Source: Antiquaquibacter soli
GTDB taxonomy: Bacteria; Actinomycetota; Actinomycetes; Actinomycetales; Microbacteriaceae
Assembly (NCBI RefSeq): GCF_030580675.1
Contig: NZ_JAUQUB010000002.1
Span: 186,001-250,000 of the forward strand
Direction: 5' to 3'
Length of the DNA: 64,000 nucleotides
Shown one piece after another: positions 30,850-39,806 of the stretch (position 1 is its first letter; each line of letters opens with the position of its first letter). The position numbers were made by a program, and so were the translations under genes. A model generated the notes under the pieces. That model ran no database searches. It worked only from the letters and a program-made list of their open reading frames with translations, and was not told the origin of the DNA.

Positions 30850-32433
30850 TTGGATCCCCTCGAGATCGCCCGGTGGCAGTTCGGCATCACGACCGTCTAC
30901 CACTTCGTCATGGTCCCGCTCACCCTCGGCCTCGGCCCGCTCGTCGCCATCATGCAGACGATGTGGGTCCGCACCGGCAACGAGCGATATCTGAGAATGA
31001 CGAAGTTCTGGGGCAAGCTCTACGTCATCAACTTCATCATGGGTGTCGCGACCGGCATCGTGCAGGAGTTCCAGTTCGGCATGGCCTGGAGCGAGTACTC
31101 CCGCTTCGTCGGCGACGTGTTCGGCGCGCCGCTCGCCATGGAGGGCCTCCTCGCCTTCTTCTTCGAGTCGACGTTCCTCGGGCTCTGGATCTTCGGCTGG
31201 GACCGACTGCCCAAGAAGCTGCACCTCGCAACCCTCTGGATCGCGGTCGCCGGCAGCATCGTGAGCGCCTTCTTCATCATCGTCGCGAACTCGTGGATGC
31301 AGCACCCGGTGGGCGTTGAGCTCGTCGACGGCCGCCCGGTGATGACCGACATCTGGGCCGTGCTGACCAACAACACCGCGCTCGCCGCCTACTCGCACAC
31401 GCTCATGGGTGCGCTCGCCGTGGGCGCCGCGTTCCTCGTCGGCATCTCCTGGTACCAGCTGTGGCAGCGCCGTCGGGACGGCATCGATTCGGTGGATGCC
31501 CGGGGCCGCGTCGTCGTGGGCGAGAGCCCGAGCATCCCGGGCCGCGACCGGCTCGACCACAGCGTCTGGATCCGCTCCCTGCGGATCGGTGCCGTCGTCG
31601 CGATCCTCGGCTTCGGGGGAGTGGCGATCACCGGCGACGTGCAGGCCAAGCTCATGTTCGAGCAGCAGCCGATGAAGATGGCCGCCGCCGAGGGGGCGTG
31701 CGAGGACACCACGGCGTTCTCGATCTTCGCGGTCGGAGACCTCGGTTCGCGCAACTGCGAAGACGTGATGACCATCATCTCCATCCCCGGAGCCCTCTCG
31801 TTCCTCGCGCACGGCGACTTCGACACCGAGATCCAGGGCATCAACTCGCTCATCCCGATCTACCAGGAGCTCTACGGCACCAACCTGCCCGACGACCCGC
31901 TGCTCGGCGAACGGGCGGGCGCGGAGATCCAGTACGTGCCGATCATGGAGGTCACCTACTGGGGCTTCCGGCTCATGATCGGCTTCGGTGCGCTCGCCGC
32001 CGCGTTCGCGGCCCTCGCCCTGTGGCTCACCCGCAAGGGCACCGTGCCGCGACCGAAGTGGATGATGGTCGTCGCCCTCCTGAGCATCGCGGCGCCCTTC
32101 GGGGCGAACATCGCCGGCTGGGTGTTCACCGAGATGGGCCGGCAGCCCTTCGTCGTGGCGCCCAACCCGACGCCCGGAGGCGTCGACGGAGTGTTCATGT
32201 TCACGGCGGCGGCGGTCTCGCCCGGCGTCAACGGATTCGAGATCGTCTTCTCGCTCGTCTCGCTCGGGCTCGTCTACCTCGCGCTCATGGTCGTGGAGGC
32301 GACGCTCATCGTGAAGTTCGTGCGCGCCGGCATCGCGGGAGTGATGCCCGAGCTCGCGGCGGAGCACGACGCCGACGGAACCGACGGAACCGACCAGGGC
32401 CGCAAGGACGACGTCCTCGCGTTCGCCTACTAA
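30850..32433 (+). CDS. cydA: Cytochrome bd ubiquinol/menaquinol oxidase subunit I
   Basis: The catalytic subunit of the bd terminal oxidase, which reduces oxygen with quinol electrons and has high oxygen affinity. The start is a TTG at 30850 giving MDPLEIARWQFGITTVYHF, the standard N-terminus, with AGAAAGG upstream. His in VYHFVMVPLTLG, His in YSHTLMGAL and Met in YWGFRLMIGFG match the three haem ligands. EMGRQPFVVAPNPT is the GRQPW-type quinol-site block with Phe for Trp. 527 residues, about nine helices. First gene of cydA-cydB-cydDC, 12 bases ahead of cydB. Confidence 0.96.
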   Translation: MDPLEIARWQFGITTVYHFVMVPLTLGLGPLVAIMQTMWVRTGNERYLRMTKFWGKLYVINFIMGVATGIVQEFQFGMAWSEYSRFVGDVFGAPLAMEGLLAFFFESTFLGLWIFGWDRLPKKLHLATLWIAVAGSIVSAFFIIVANSWMQHPVGVELVDGRPVMTDIWAVLTNNTALAAYSHTLMGALAVGAAFLVGISWYQLWQRRRDGIDSVDARGRVVVGESPSIPGRDRLDHSVWIRSLRIGAVVAILGFGGVAITGDVQAKLMFEQQPMKMAAAEGACEDTTAFSIFAVGDLGSRNCEDVMTIISIPGALSFLAHGDFDTEIQGINSLIPIYQELYGTNLPDDPLLGERAGAEIQYVPIMEVTYWGFRLMIGFGALAAAFAALALWLTRKGTVPRPKWMMVVALLSIAAPFGANIAGWVFTEMGRQPFVVAPNPTPGGVDGVFMFTAAAVSPGVNGFEIVFSLVSLGLVYLALMVVEATLIVKFVRAGIAGVMPELAAEHDADGTDGTDQGRKDDVLAFAY

Positions 32434-32445
32434 GGAGATCGACTC

Positions 32446-33483
32446 ATGGACGTCCTGCCCACCATCTGGTTCATCGCCATCGCGGCGCTCTGGGTCGGCT
32501 ACCTCATCCTCGAGGGATTCGACCTGGGAGTCGGGATGCACCTGCTCACCACCACGCGCGACGAGAAGCAGCGCCGGCTCATGCTCAACACCATCGGCCC
32601 CGTCTGGGACGGCAACGAGGTGTGGCTGCTGACGGCGGGAGCGGGCACCTTCGCCGCCTTCCCGCTGTGGTACGCCTCGCTGTTCTCGAGCCTGTACATC
32701 CCGCTCACGATCGTGCTCCTCGGGCTCATCTTCCGGGCCGTCGCGATCGAGTACCGCGGCAAGGGATCCACCGACCGGTGGCGCCGCTGGTGGGACCGCG
32801 CGTTCGGCCTCGGCAGCTTCACCGCCGCGTTCGGCGTGGGCGCCGCCCTCGCCCTGACCACGACCGGCCTGCCGATCAACGAGAACGGCGACCGCGTCGG
32901 CGGCCCCTTCGCGTGGCTCACGGTCTATGCCGTCATCGGCGGCCTCGCCGTGGTCGGCTTCTGCTACGTGCAGGCGGCAGCCTTCCTGGGGCTCAAGACC
33001 GTCGGCACCGTGCGGGATCGCTCGCGTCGCATCCTCGTCCGCTGGTCGCCCCTGCTCCTGCTGCCGATCGTCGCGTGGGTGCTCATCGTGCAGTTCCAGT
33101 CGGGCGACTGGGTCAGCTGGGCGCTCGTCGTGCTCGCCGTCGTCGCGGTCGTGTTCGCGTGGGTGAGCGCCCGAGCGGGTCGCGAGGGCCGCGCGTTCAC
33201 CGGGGTCGCCGCGTTCCTCGCCCTGGGGGCGGCCTCGATCTTCACCGCCGTCTACCCGGTAGTGCTGCCGTCGTCGATCGACCGCGCCTACGACCTCACC
33301 GTGTCGAACGCCTCCAGCGGCGACTACACGCTCATGGTCATGACGATCGTGACCGCGATCGGCCTGCCGCTCGTGCTGCTCTACCAGGGCTGGAGCTACT
33401 GGGTGTTCCGCCGGCGGCTCGGCGAGCACCACATCCCCGACGCGCACGAGGTGGAGCCGGCGATCGGCTCGGCGGCACGATGA
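32446..33483 (+). CDS. cydB: Cytochrome bd oxidase subunit II
   Basis: A 345-residue partner of CydA with about eight helices. IWFIAIAALWVGYLILEGFDLGVGM and RLMLNTIGPVWDGNEVWLL are diagnostic family blocks (quoted in part). GLIFRAVAIEYRG is also conserved. AAGGAGA fixes the start, and the stop overlaps cydDC (ATGA). It stabilises the haem-bearing subunit and contributes proton access. Confidence 0.96.
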   Translation: MDVLPTIWFIAIAALWVGYLILEGFDLGVGMHLLTTTRDEKQRRLMLNTIGPVWDGNEVWLLTAGAGTFAAFPLWYASLFSSLYIPLTIVLLGLIFRAVAIEYRGKGSTDRWRRWWDRAFGLGSFTAAFGVGAALALTTTGLPINENGDRVGGPFAWLTVYAVIGGLAVVGFCYVQAAAFLGLKTVGTVRDRSRRILVRWSPLLLLPIVAWVLIVQFQSGDWVSWALVVLAVVAVVFAWVSARAGREGRAFTGVAAFLALGAASIFTAVYPVVLPSSIDRAYDLTVSNASSGDYTLMVMTIVTAIGLPLVLLYQGWSYWVFRRRLGEHHIPDAHEVEPAIGSAAR

Positions 33484-36400
33484 GACTGGGGGCCTTGGTG
33501 CCGCGCGGGGCGACCTACGTTCTGGGCGCGCTCGCGGCCGTCAAGGCCCTCGGCCTCGTGCTCCTCGCCGAGGCCGTCGCCCGGGGCGTGGCATCCCTCG
33601 CCGCGGGCGACACCGCCTGGCGCGACGCCCTCGTGCTCGGCGTCGGTGCCGCGCTCCTTCGTGCCGGCGCGGCCTGGGCCACCCAGGCGGCCGCCGCGCG
33701 CGCTGCCATCGGCACGAAGGAGCGCGTGCGCGCCCAACTCGCGGACGCGCTCCTCGGCGGGGCGCCGCGGGTCGGCTCGTCTGCCGCGCTCGCCAGCCGT
33801 GAGCTCGACGCGCTCGACGACTTCTTCACCGCGGTGCTGCCCGCGATCACCTCGGTCGCGGTCATCCCGCTGCTCATCGGTGCGCGCATCCTGCTCGCCG
33901 ACTGGGTGAGCGCGCTCATCATCGTGCTCACGGTGCCGCTCATCCCCGTGTTCATGATCCTCGTGGGCAAGTACACGCAGGAGCGCACGGATGCCGCGAC
34001 CGCCGCCCTCGACCGGCTCTCCGACCACGTCGTCGAGCTCGCCCGCGGACTCCCCGTCCTCGTCGGCCTCGGCAGGGTGCGCGAGCAGGCGGAGGCGCTC
34101 GACCGGATCTCCGACGACTACCGCCGCACCACGATGGCGACGCTGCGGGTCGCGTTCCTCTCCGCGCTCGTGCTCGAGCTCATCGCGACGCTCTCCGTCG
34201 CCGTGGTCGCCGTGTTCATCGGAATCCGGATGCTCGGCGGCGACCTCACCCTCGCGACGGGACTTCTCGCCCTCATCCTCGCACCCGAGTGCTTCGCGCC
34301 GTTCCGCGAGCTCGGCTCCGCCTTCCACGCCTCCCGGTCCGGTCTCGCCGCCCTCGAATCGGCGCAAGCCGTGATCGACGCGCCGCCGCGCCGCACCCTC
34401 CCGCGCACCGCGGGGGACCCGGCCGTGCGCGGTCTCACGATCGCCTTCGACGGGCGGGAGCCGATCGTCGAGGGGCTCACCGTCACGCTCCCCGTGCGCG
34501 GCGTCGTCGCGCTCACCGGGGCAAGCGGGTCCGGCAAGTCGACCGTGCTGCGCGCCCTCGCCGGCCGCCTCGACGCGAGCGCGACGGGATGGGTGCAGGG
34601 CATCGACCCGTCGCGGGTGGCGTGGGCGCCGCAGCATCCGCGCACCGTCGGGGCGACCGTGCGGGATGAGCTCGCGACCTACGCCGACAACGAGTTCGCG
34701 GTCGAGTGGATGCTCGGCCGGCTGGGTCTGCTCGGCGTCGCCGACGCCGACCCCGTGCAAGTGAGCCTCGGGGAGCTGCGCCGCATCGCCGTCGCCCGGG
34801 CGATGCTGCGGGTCGACTCGGGTGCCGACGTCGTGCTGCTCGATGAGCCGACCGCGCACCTCGACGACGCCTCCGCCGCTGCGGTCGTGTCGCTCATCCG
34901 CTGGGCGGGGGAGCGCGCGACCGTCGTCGTCGCCTCGCACGACGAGAGCGTCGTCGGGCTCGCGGGGCAGCGCATCGCGCTCGACGCGACCGGCGGGGCG
35001 GGACGCGTGCGCTCGCCCGAGGCTGCCGCAACCGGCCCGGAGATCCGGCGCGACGGACGCGTGCGTGCACCGGCGCCGGCGGCGGCGAGCGCGGAGCGGC
35101 GCTTCGCGAGTTCTGTCGGCGCCCTGGCCGCCTTCGTGCGTCCGGCGCTCGGCCGCTACCTCGCGGCGATCCTCCTCGGCACGCTCGCGGCCGGGTTCGC
35201 GGTCGCGCTCACCGCGGTGTCCGCGTGGCTCATCGTGCGGGCATCCGAGATGCCGGCCATCATGTACCTCCTCGTCGCGATCGTCGGCGTGCGATTCTTC
35301 GGCATCGGCCGGGCCGTGCTGCGCTACAGCGAGCGGCTCGTCACCCACGACGCGGTGTTCCGCTCCACAGGGCGGCTGCGGTCGCGGCTGTGGTCGGCGC
35401 TCGCCGCCCAGGGGCCGAGCTCCCGCGCGCTGCAGAACGGGGGCACCGCACTCGACTACCTCGTCGGAGCCGCCGACGACGTGCGCGACCTCGTGCCGCG
35501 CATCGTCGTGCCCGCCGCGAGCGGGGTGCTCGTGTCGGTCGGCGCGGTCATCGCGACCGCCCTCATCCTGCCGTCCGCGCTCGTCCCGCTCGGGATCGTG
35601 CTCGCCGTGGCGCTCCTCGTCGCACCCGCCGCCTCCGTGCTCGCCGACCGCGCGGCGGAGTCGCAGCGGCTGAGCGAGCGGTCGGGCATCCTGCGCCTCT
35701 TCGGAGCCGCGCTCGACGCCGCCGACGACCTGCGAGGCAACGGCGTCGACTCGCGCGTGCGGGCCCGGCTCGCCGAGCTCGACGAGGCCGCCGCGCGCTC
35801 GAGCCGTCGCGTCGCCCTCGCGCAAGGGCTCGGGGCGGCCCTCGTTCTCCTCGCGGGCTGCCTCGGCTCCCTCGGGATGCTCTCCGCCGCCGCGACCGCG
35901 CAGCTGCCCGCCGCGCTCGCCGCCGTGCTCGTGCTCCTGCCCATCGCGCTCCTGGAGCCGTTGCTGTCGGCGGTCGCCGCGATCGCGCACTGGCCGGCCC
36001 TCACGGCGGCGCTCGCCAAGACCGCCGAGCTCGACCTGGATGCCTCTCCCGTCGCGCCGGGCGCCGACCCGGGCGTCACCACCCTCGCCGTCCACGACGT
36101 CGCCGCGGGGTGGCCGGGCGCGCCGGCGGTGTTCTCCGGCGTGACCGCGACGGTCAGCCGCGGGGAGTGGCTCGTCGTGGACGGACCCTCGGGGTCGGGC
36201 AAGTCGACCCTCCTGAGCGTGCTGCTCGGCAGCCTGCCGGCCGTGCGCGGGAGCATCCTGCTCGACGGTCGCGTCGCCGACGCCGGGATGCTCGCCTCCG
36301 CCGTCGCGTGGTGCCCGCAGGAGGCGCACCTCTTCGACTCCACGGTGCGAGCGAACCTGCTCCTCGGCCGCCCCCGCGACGATCGGCCGAGCGATGAGGA

Positions 36401-36731
36401 GCTCGTCGCCGCTCTGCGCGGCGCGGGGCTCGGGGCCCTGCTCGAGTCGCTGCCCGAGGGGCTCGACACCCGCATCGGATCCCGCGGTTCGCGGCTGTCG
36501 GGAGGGGAGCGGCAGCGGCTCGCGATAGCCCGCACCCTGCTGTCGAGGCGCAGCGTCATCCTGCTCGACGAACCGACCGCCCACCTCGACGAGCCGACCG
36601 CGGAGGCGCTGCTCGCCGACGTGCGCCGCGCGTTCGCGGACCGCATCGTGGTGCTCGTCACCCACCACGCGGACGACGTGCGGGCCGACGACTCGCGAGT
36701 GTCCCTCGGGGCGGCGGCCGTCGCGGCGTAG
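33480..36731 (+). CDS. cydDC: Fused CydD-CydC ABC exporter required for cytochrome bd assembly
   Basis: A single 1083-residue protein containing both halves of the CydDC heterodimer, which is needed to mature cytochrome bd and exports thiol reductants. CydD half: TM domain (about 10-290), Walker A GASGSGKST (347-355), Walker B VVLLDEPTAHLD. CydC half from about residue 540: TM domain with VGVRFFGIGRAVLRYSERL, Walker A GPSGSGKST (902-910), signature LSGGERQRL, Walker B VILLDEPTAHLD. The first half has VSLGELRR in place of LSGGQ, so one ATP site is probably degenerate. The ATG overlaps the cydB stop. A GGCGTAGCGCCGCCC sequence at its 3' end is repeated at 37928. Confidence 0.94.
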   Translation: MRLGALVPRGATYVLGALAAVKALGLVLLAEAVARGVASLAAGDTAWRDALVLGVGAALLRAGAAWATQAAAARAAIGTKERVRAQLADALLGGAPRVGSSAALASRELDALDDFFTAVLPAITSVAVIPLLIGARILLADWVSALIIVLTVPLIPVFMILVGKYTQERTDAATAALDRLSDHVVELARGLPVLVGLGRVREQAEALDRISDDYRRTTMATLRVAFLSALVLELIATLSVAVVAVFIGIRMLGGDLTLATGLLALILAPECFAPFRELGSAFHASRSGLAALESAQAVIDAPPRRTLPRTAGDPAVRGLTIAFDGREPIVEGLTVTLPVRGVVALTGASGSGKSTVLRALAGRLDASATGWVQGIDPSRVAWAPQHPRTVGATVRDELATYADNEFAVEWMLGRLGLLGVADADPVQVSLGELRRIAVARAMLRVDSGADVVLLDEPTAHLDDASAAAVVSLIRWAGERATVVVASHDESVVGLAGQRIALDATGGAGRVRSPEAAATGPEIRRDGRVRAPAPAAASAERRFASSVGALAAFVRPALGRYLAAILLGTLAAGFAVALTAVSAWLIVRASEMPAIMYLLVAIVGVRFFGIGRAVLRYSERLVTHDAVFRSTGRLRSRLWSALAAQGPSSRALQNGGTALDYLVGAADDVRDLVPRIVVPAASGVLVSVGAVIATALILPSALVPLGIVLAVALLVAPAASVLADRAAESQRLSERSGILRLFGAALDAADDLRGNGVDSRVRARLAELDEAAARSSRRVALAQGLGAALVLLAGCLGSLGMLSAAATAQLPAALAAVLVLLPIALLEPLLSAVAAIAHWPALTAALAKTAELDLDASPVAPGADPGVTTLAVHDVAAGWPGAPAVFSGVTATVSRGEWLVVDGPSGSGKSTLLSVLLGSLPAVRGSILLDGRVADAGMLASAVAWCPQEAHLFDSTVRANLLLGRPRDDRPSDEELVAALRGAGLGALLESLPEGLDTRIGSRGSRLSGGERQRLAIARTLLSRRSVILLDEPTAHLDEPTAEALLADVRRAFADRIVVLVTHHADDVRADDSRVSLGAAAVAA

Positions 36732-36739
36732 CGCCGCCC
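36725..36739. repeat. 15-bp direct repeat, left copy
   Basis: GGCGTAGCGCCGCCC at the very end of cydDC. An identical copy lies at 37928-37942, just outside hairpin repeat B. Both are followed by GGTC (with one extra C in the right copy). The pair brackets the nuclease cassette. Confidence 0.75.
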
Positions 36740-36797
36740 GGTCGGGCTCGACCGGCCGCGCGGAGCCGCCGCCGTCGCGGCCGCGGGTGCTGGCGGC

Positions 36798-36883
36798 CTG
36801 ACCCCGTTTCTCAGGAATACGCCCTCGCCGACTGGATAGTGTCGACGGCGGCGGCATATTCCTGAGAAACGGGGCGGGTCAGG
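36798..36883. repeat. Hairpin repeat A, 86 bp, downstream of the DUF559 gene
   Basis: Contains a perfect 18-base stem, CCCCGTTTCTCAGGAATA (36802-36819) with its complement (36857-36874), and a 37-base loop. It matches repeat B (37844-37929) in the same orientation with only three differences. The stop codon of the DUF559 gene lies inside its right end. Confidence 0.9.
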
Positions 36884-37757
36884 AGCGCGTACGCGGCCAG
36901 AGGTGGTCGCGGTCGGCGAGGCGTCGCAGGATGACTCGCTCGACCTCCGGCCACTGGAACATCACCTGCTCGTACGACAGCGTCAGCTGCAAGTACCCGC
37001 CGTCGACCATCCGCAACTCGCGACTGCGGTCCCGGGCATAGTTCTCGACACCGGTGTGGTGCTCGCGGCTCAAGCACTCGATCACCAGGCGTTCGCCGAC
37101 CAGCAGGTCCACCCGATCCGGCCCGACCTCAACCTGGATTCGGACTCGGATGCCTCGCGCCCGCAACCTCAGACGCACCAAGGTCTCGGTCCCTGACTGG
37201 GCGCGACCATCGGCGCGGGAGAGTGCATCGCGATAGCGGGGCGCCAGGTCTCCGAATGCGATCTCGAGCTCCCGCCGCGTCACGAGCCCCTTGTCCATCG
37301 CCGAGTCCAAGAGTGCGATGGCGTGCTCCTCGGGCTGGCATTCGAGTGCATGGATGAGTGCGCTCGGGAGCGGTTCGATCAGCCGCGTTGTGGCCCCGGG
37401 GACTCGTCGCCAGTGCACGCATACGCGGTCGGAGTCATCACCGAGCGGCGTGCGCCGATCATCCGGCGACCGTAGGCGAGCCGCATTCCGGGGGACGGAG
37501 ACATGGAGGAGGCCATCGTCGATCGTCCACAGGCCCGCGCGACCAGCGGCGGACACGGCGGTCAGGGACCCTCCGACTCGAACGGCGCGCACCAGGTCGG
37601 CAGGGGCATCCGGAACCGCGTACCACGCCCGCCGAACCCGAAAGAGACGTCGATCGGTGAGCGCCTTCTCGATCTGCCAGGGCGTGGCCCCGGCATCCAG
37701 CAGGAGCGATCGGGGAGCGACGAGGCCGTGGGCCCGGACGAGAGCGACGGGATCCAT
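36879..37757 (-). CDS. DUF559-type nuclease with AbiEi-like winged-helix N-terminus
   Basis: A 292-residue protein. Residues 1-60 (LDAGATPWQIEKALTDRRLFRVRRAWYAV) look like the winged-helix region found in AbiEi-like antitoxins. The C-terminal third resembles DUF559, a very-short-patch-repair-like PD-(D/E)XK domain: VRIQVEVGPDRVDLLVGERLVIECLSREHHT, with Asp and Glu in place but Cys-Leu where Val-Asp or a Lys is often seen. Role unknown; DNA cleavage is a family-based guess. Base composition looks less GC-extreme than neighbours by eye. It is bracketed by two 86-bp hairpin repeats and sits between two DosR-like operons. Confidence 0.82.
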   Translation of the reverse strand: MDPVALVRAHGLVAPRSLLLDAGATPWQIEKALTDRRLFRVRRAWYAVPDAPADLVRAVRVGGSLTAVSAAGRAGLWTIDDGLLHVSVPRNAARLRSPDDRRTPLGDDSDRVCVHWRRVPGATTRLIEPLPSALIHALECQPEEHAIALLDSAMDKGLVTRRELEIAFGDLAPRYRDALSRADGRAQSGTETLVRLRLRARGIRVRIQVEVGPDRVDLLVGERLVIECLSREHHTGVENYARDRSRELRMVDGGYLQLTLSYEQVMFQWPEVERVILRRLADRDHLWPRTRS

Positions 37758-37843
37758 GTGCCCAGCATCGGCGAGTACTACCCCGTCACGGGGAGCACGC
37801 CGCCACCTGGGTACTCCGAGCCCGCCGCGGTCACAGGGGAGGA

Positions 37844-37929
37844 CTGATCCCGTTTCTCAGGAATACGCCCCCGCCGACTGGATAGTGTCGACGGCGGCGG
37901 CATATTCCTGAGAAACGGGGTGGGTCAGG
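37844..37929. repeat. Hairpin repeat B, 86 bp, upstream of the DUF559 gene
   Basis: Direct copy of repeat A with three substitutions, including the same CCCGTTTCTCAGGAATA stem. It lies between the DUF559 start and the 3' end of the P-type ATPase gene, 44 bases from that stop, and could terminate the ATPase operon. Confidence 0.9.
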
Positions 37930-37942
37930 CGTAGCGCCGCCC
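37928..37942. repeat. 15-bp direct repeat, right copy
   Basis: GGCGTAGCGCCGCCC, identical to 36725-36739. It overlaps the last two bases of hairpin repeat B, so the two copies mark the outer ends of a 1.2-kb segment. Confidence 0.75.
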
Positions 37943-37973
37943 CGGTCCCGACCCAGGCGGCCGGGCGACGGGC

Positions 37974-39806
37974 CTAGCGGCGCCGGCCGCGGACCCCGGC
38001 GCGCAGCCCGTTGAGGATGGCGATCACGTCGATGCCCTCCTGGATGGCGGCGCCCACGATCGCCGGGACGAAGCCGAACGCGGCGACGAGCATGAACGCC
38101 ACGGACAGGCCGATGCCGACGCCGATGCTCTGCTGCGCGATCCGGATGGTGCGCCTCGAGAGCAGGATGACGTCGGGCACGCGCGACAGGTCCTCCACGA
38201 GCACGACGGCGTCCGCCGACTCGCTCGCCGCCGTCGCGCCACGGGCGCCCATCGCCACTCCGACCTCCGCGGCGGCGAGCACGGGGGCGTCATTGACACC
38301 GTCGCCGATCATCATCACGGGCCGCGGTTGGAGGGCGGCGACGCGCGCGACCTTGTCCGCGGGGAGGAGTCCGCCGTGCACCTCGTCGGCGCCGACCTCC
38401 TCGCCGATGCGCTCCGCCGTCTCCTGCGCGTCGCCGGAGAGCAGCACGATTCGCCCGACCCCGAGGGCTCGGAGCGACCTCAGTGTGTCGGCCGCCTCGG
38501 GACGGAGCCGGTCCGTGAGCACCACCCTGCCGATGAGCCGGCCGTCGACCGCGACGGACACGGCGGTCTCGCCCGGCTGGAGAGGCGTGGGCCACTCGGC
38601 GACGGCACCCGGGGCGACGAATCCCGGCCGCCCTACGGCGCACGGCCGACCGTCGACGACGCCCCGCACGCCGTGCGCGACCTCCTCCTGCACGCCCTCC
38701 GCGACGGGGACCGGGATGCCGCGGGCCGACGCCTCCTCGACGACCGCCCTCGCGAGCACGTGCGCGGAGTCCCCCTCGAGGGAGGCGGCGCAGCGTAAGA
38801 CGTCGTCCTCGGAACCGACGAGTCCCTCGACCCTCGACACCTCGGGCTGCCCGCGCGTGAGCGTCCCGGTCTTGTCGGTCGCGACGGTGCGGATGCGGGA
38901 GAGCCGCTCGATCACCCCGCCGTTCTTGACGATCACGCCGAGGCCGGCGGCCCGGCTCATCGCCGCGATGAAGGCGACGGGAGCGGCGATGAGCAGCGGG
39001 CACGGCGTCGCGAGCACGAGCACCTCGGCGAAGCGAGCCGCCTCACCCGACACCGCCCACGCGACGCCTCCGATCAGGAACGCGACGATCGTGAACGGGA
39101 TGGCGACCCGATCGGCGAGCCGCACGAAGGGCGCTTTCGAGCCCGCGGCGGCGGCCACGAGCGCGACGATCGACTGGTACTGGCTCTCTGCGGCGGTCGC
39201 GGTCGCGCGCAGCCGGATGACGCCGCCCGAGTTCACCGAGCCGCTCATCACCGCGGCGCCGTCGCCGTGCCACACCGGCAGGCTCTCGCCGGTGAGGGAC
39301 GACTCGTCGAACTCGGCCCCCTCGCCGACGATGGACCCGTCGACAGGCACCACCTCCCCGGGTCGGACCTCGAGGAGGTCCCCGGAGCGCACGTCGGCGA
39401 CCGCCACGTCGTCGGTCACTCCCGGCCGGGATTCGCGGTGCGCCTGCCGGGGCGAGCGGGCGAGCAGCGCGTCGAGCTCTCCTCGCGCCCGGTGCGCCGC
39501 GTAGTCCTCGAGGGCCTCCCCGCCGGTGAGCATGAGGACGACGACTAGTGCCGCCCAGTAGTCGCCGAGCAGGAGCGTGCTCGCGATCGCCGTCACGGCG
39601 AGGATGTCGACACCCCAAGTGCCGCGGCGGAGCTCCTGGACCATCGACCACAGGCTCCGGGCGGCCACGGTCGCCGCGAACGCGGTCGCGACCCAGCGCG
39701 ACGCGGGAGCGGCAGGACCGAGCAGCAGGATGCCCGCCACCGCCGCCACGACGATCGTCGCGAGCACCCACGGATAGCGGAGGGCGAGCGGCCGCGCCTC
39801 GCTCAC
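37974..39806 (-). CDS. P1B-type heavy-metal (or cation) translocating ATPase, unusual motifs
   Basis: A 610-residue membrane pump with no N-terminal HMA metal-binding domain. Conserved: TGES (actuator loop), DKTGT with phosphorylated Asp311, GDGVND hinge. Variant: the metal-site motif is Thr267-Pro-Cys269 (instead of CPC or SPC), the nucleotide-domain His-Pro pair reads His-Val (SAHVLARAV), and the last helix has QEGIDVIAILN where P1B-4 pumps have HEG. The ion is therefore uncertain. GTG start overlapping the universal stress protein stop (GTGA), third gene of the operon led by the DosR-like box at 41555. DosR regulons often include a P-type ATPase (CtpF in M. tuberculosis). Confidence 0.88.
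   Translation of the reverse strand: MSEARPLALRYPWVLATIVVAAVAGILLLGPAAPASRWVATAFAATVAARSLWSMVQELRRGTWGVDILAVTAIASTLLLGDYWAALVVVLMLTGGEALEDYAAHRARGELDALLARSPRQAHRESRPGVTDDVAVADVRSGDLLEVRPGEVVPVDGSIVGEGAEFDESSLTGESLPVWHGDGAAVMSGSVNSGGVIRLRATATAAESQYQSIVALVAAAAGSKAPFVRLADRVAIPFTIVAFLIGGVAWAVSGEAARFAEVLVLATPCPLLIAAPVAFIAAMSRAAGLGVIVKNGGVIERLSRIRTVATDKTGTLTRGQPEVSRVEGLVGSEDDVLRCAASLEGDSAHVLARAVVEEASARGIPVPVAEGVQEEVAHGVRGVVDGRPCAVGRPGFVAPGAVAEWPTPLQPGETAVSVAVDGRLIGRVVLTDRLRPEAADTLRSLRALGVGRIVLLSGDAQETAERIGEEVGADEVHGGLLPADKVARVAALQPRPVMMIGDGVNDAPVLAAAEVGVAMGARGATAASESADAVVLVEDLSRVPDVILLSRRTIRIAQQSIGVGIGLSVAFMLVAAFGFVPAIVGAAIQEGIDVIAILNGLRAGVRGRRR

Noticed and set aside
33396-36857. 1153-codon open frame on the minus strand opposite cydDC
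   Set aside because: Arginine, glutamate and histidine-rich antisense shadow; spans three real genes' edges and shows no domain.
36725-37942. Insertion sequence
   Set aside because: No transposase, and the large repeats are direct, not terminal inverted. Kept only as a hairpin cassette of unknown mechanism.
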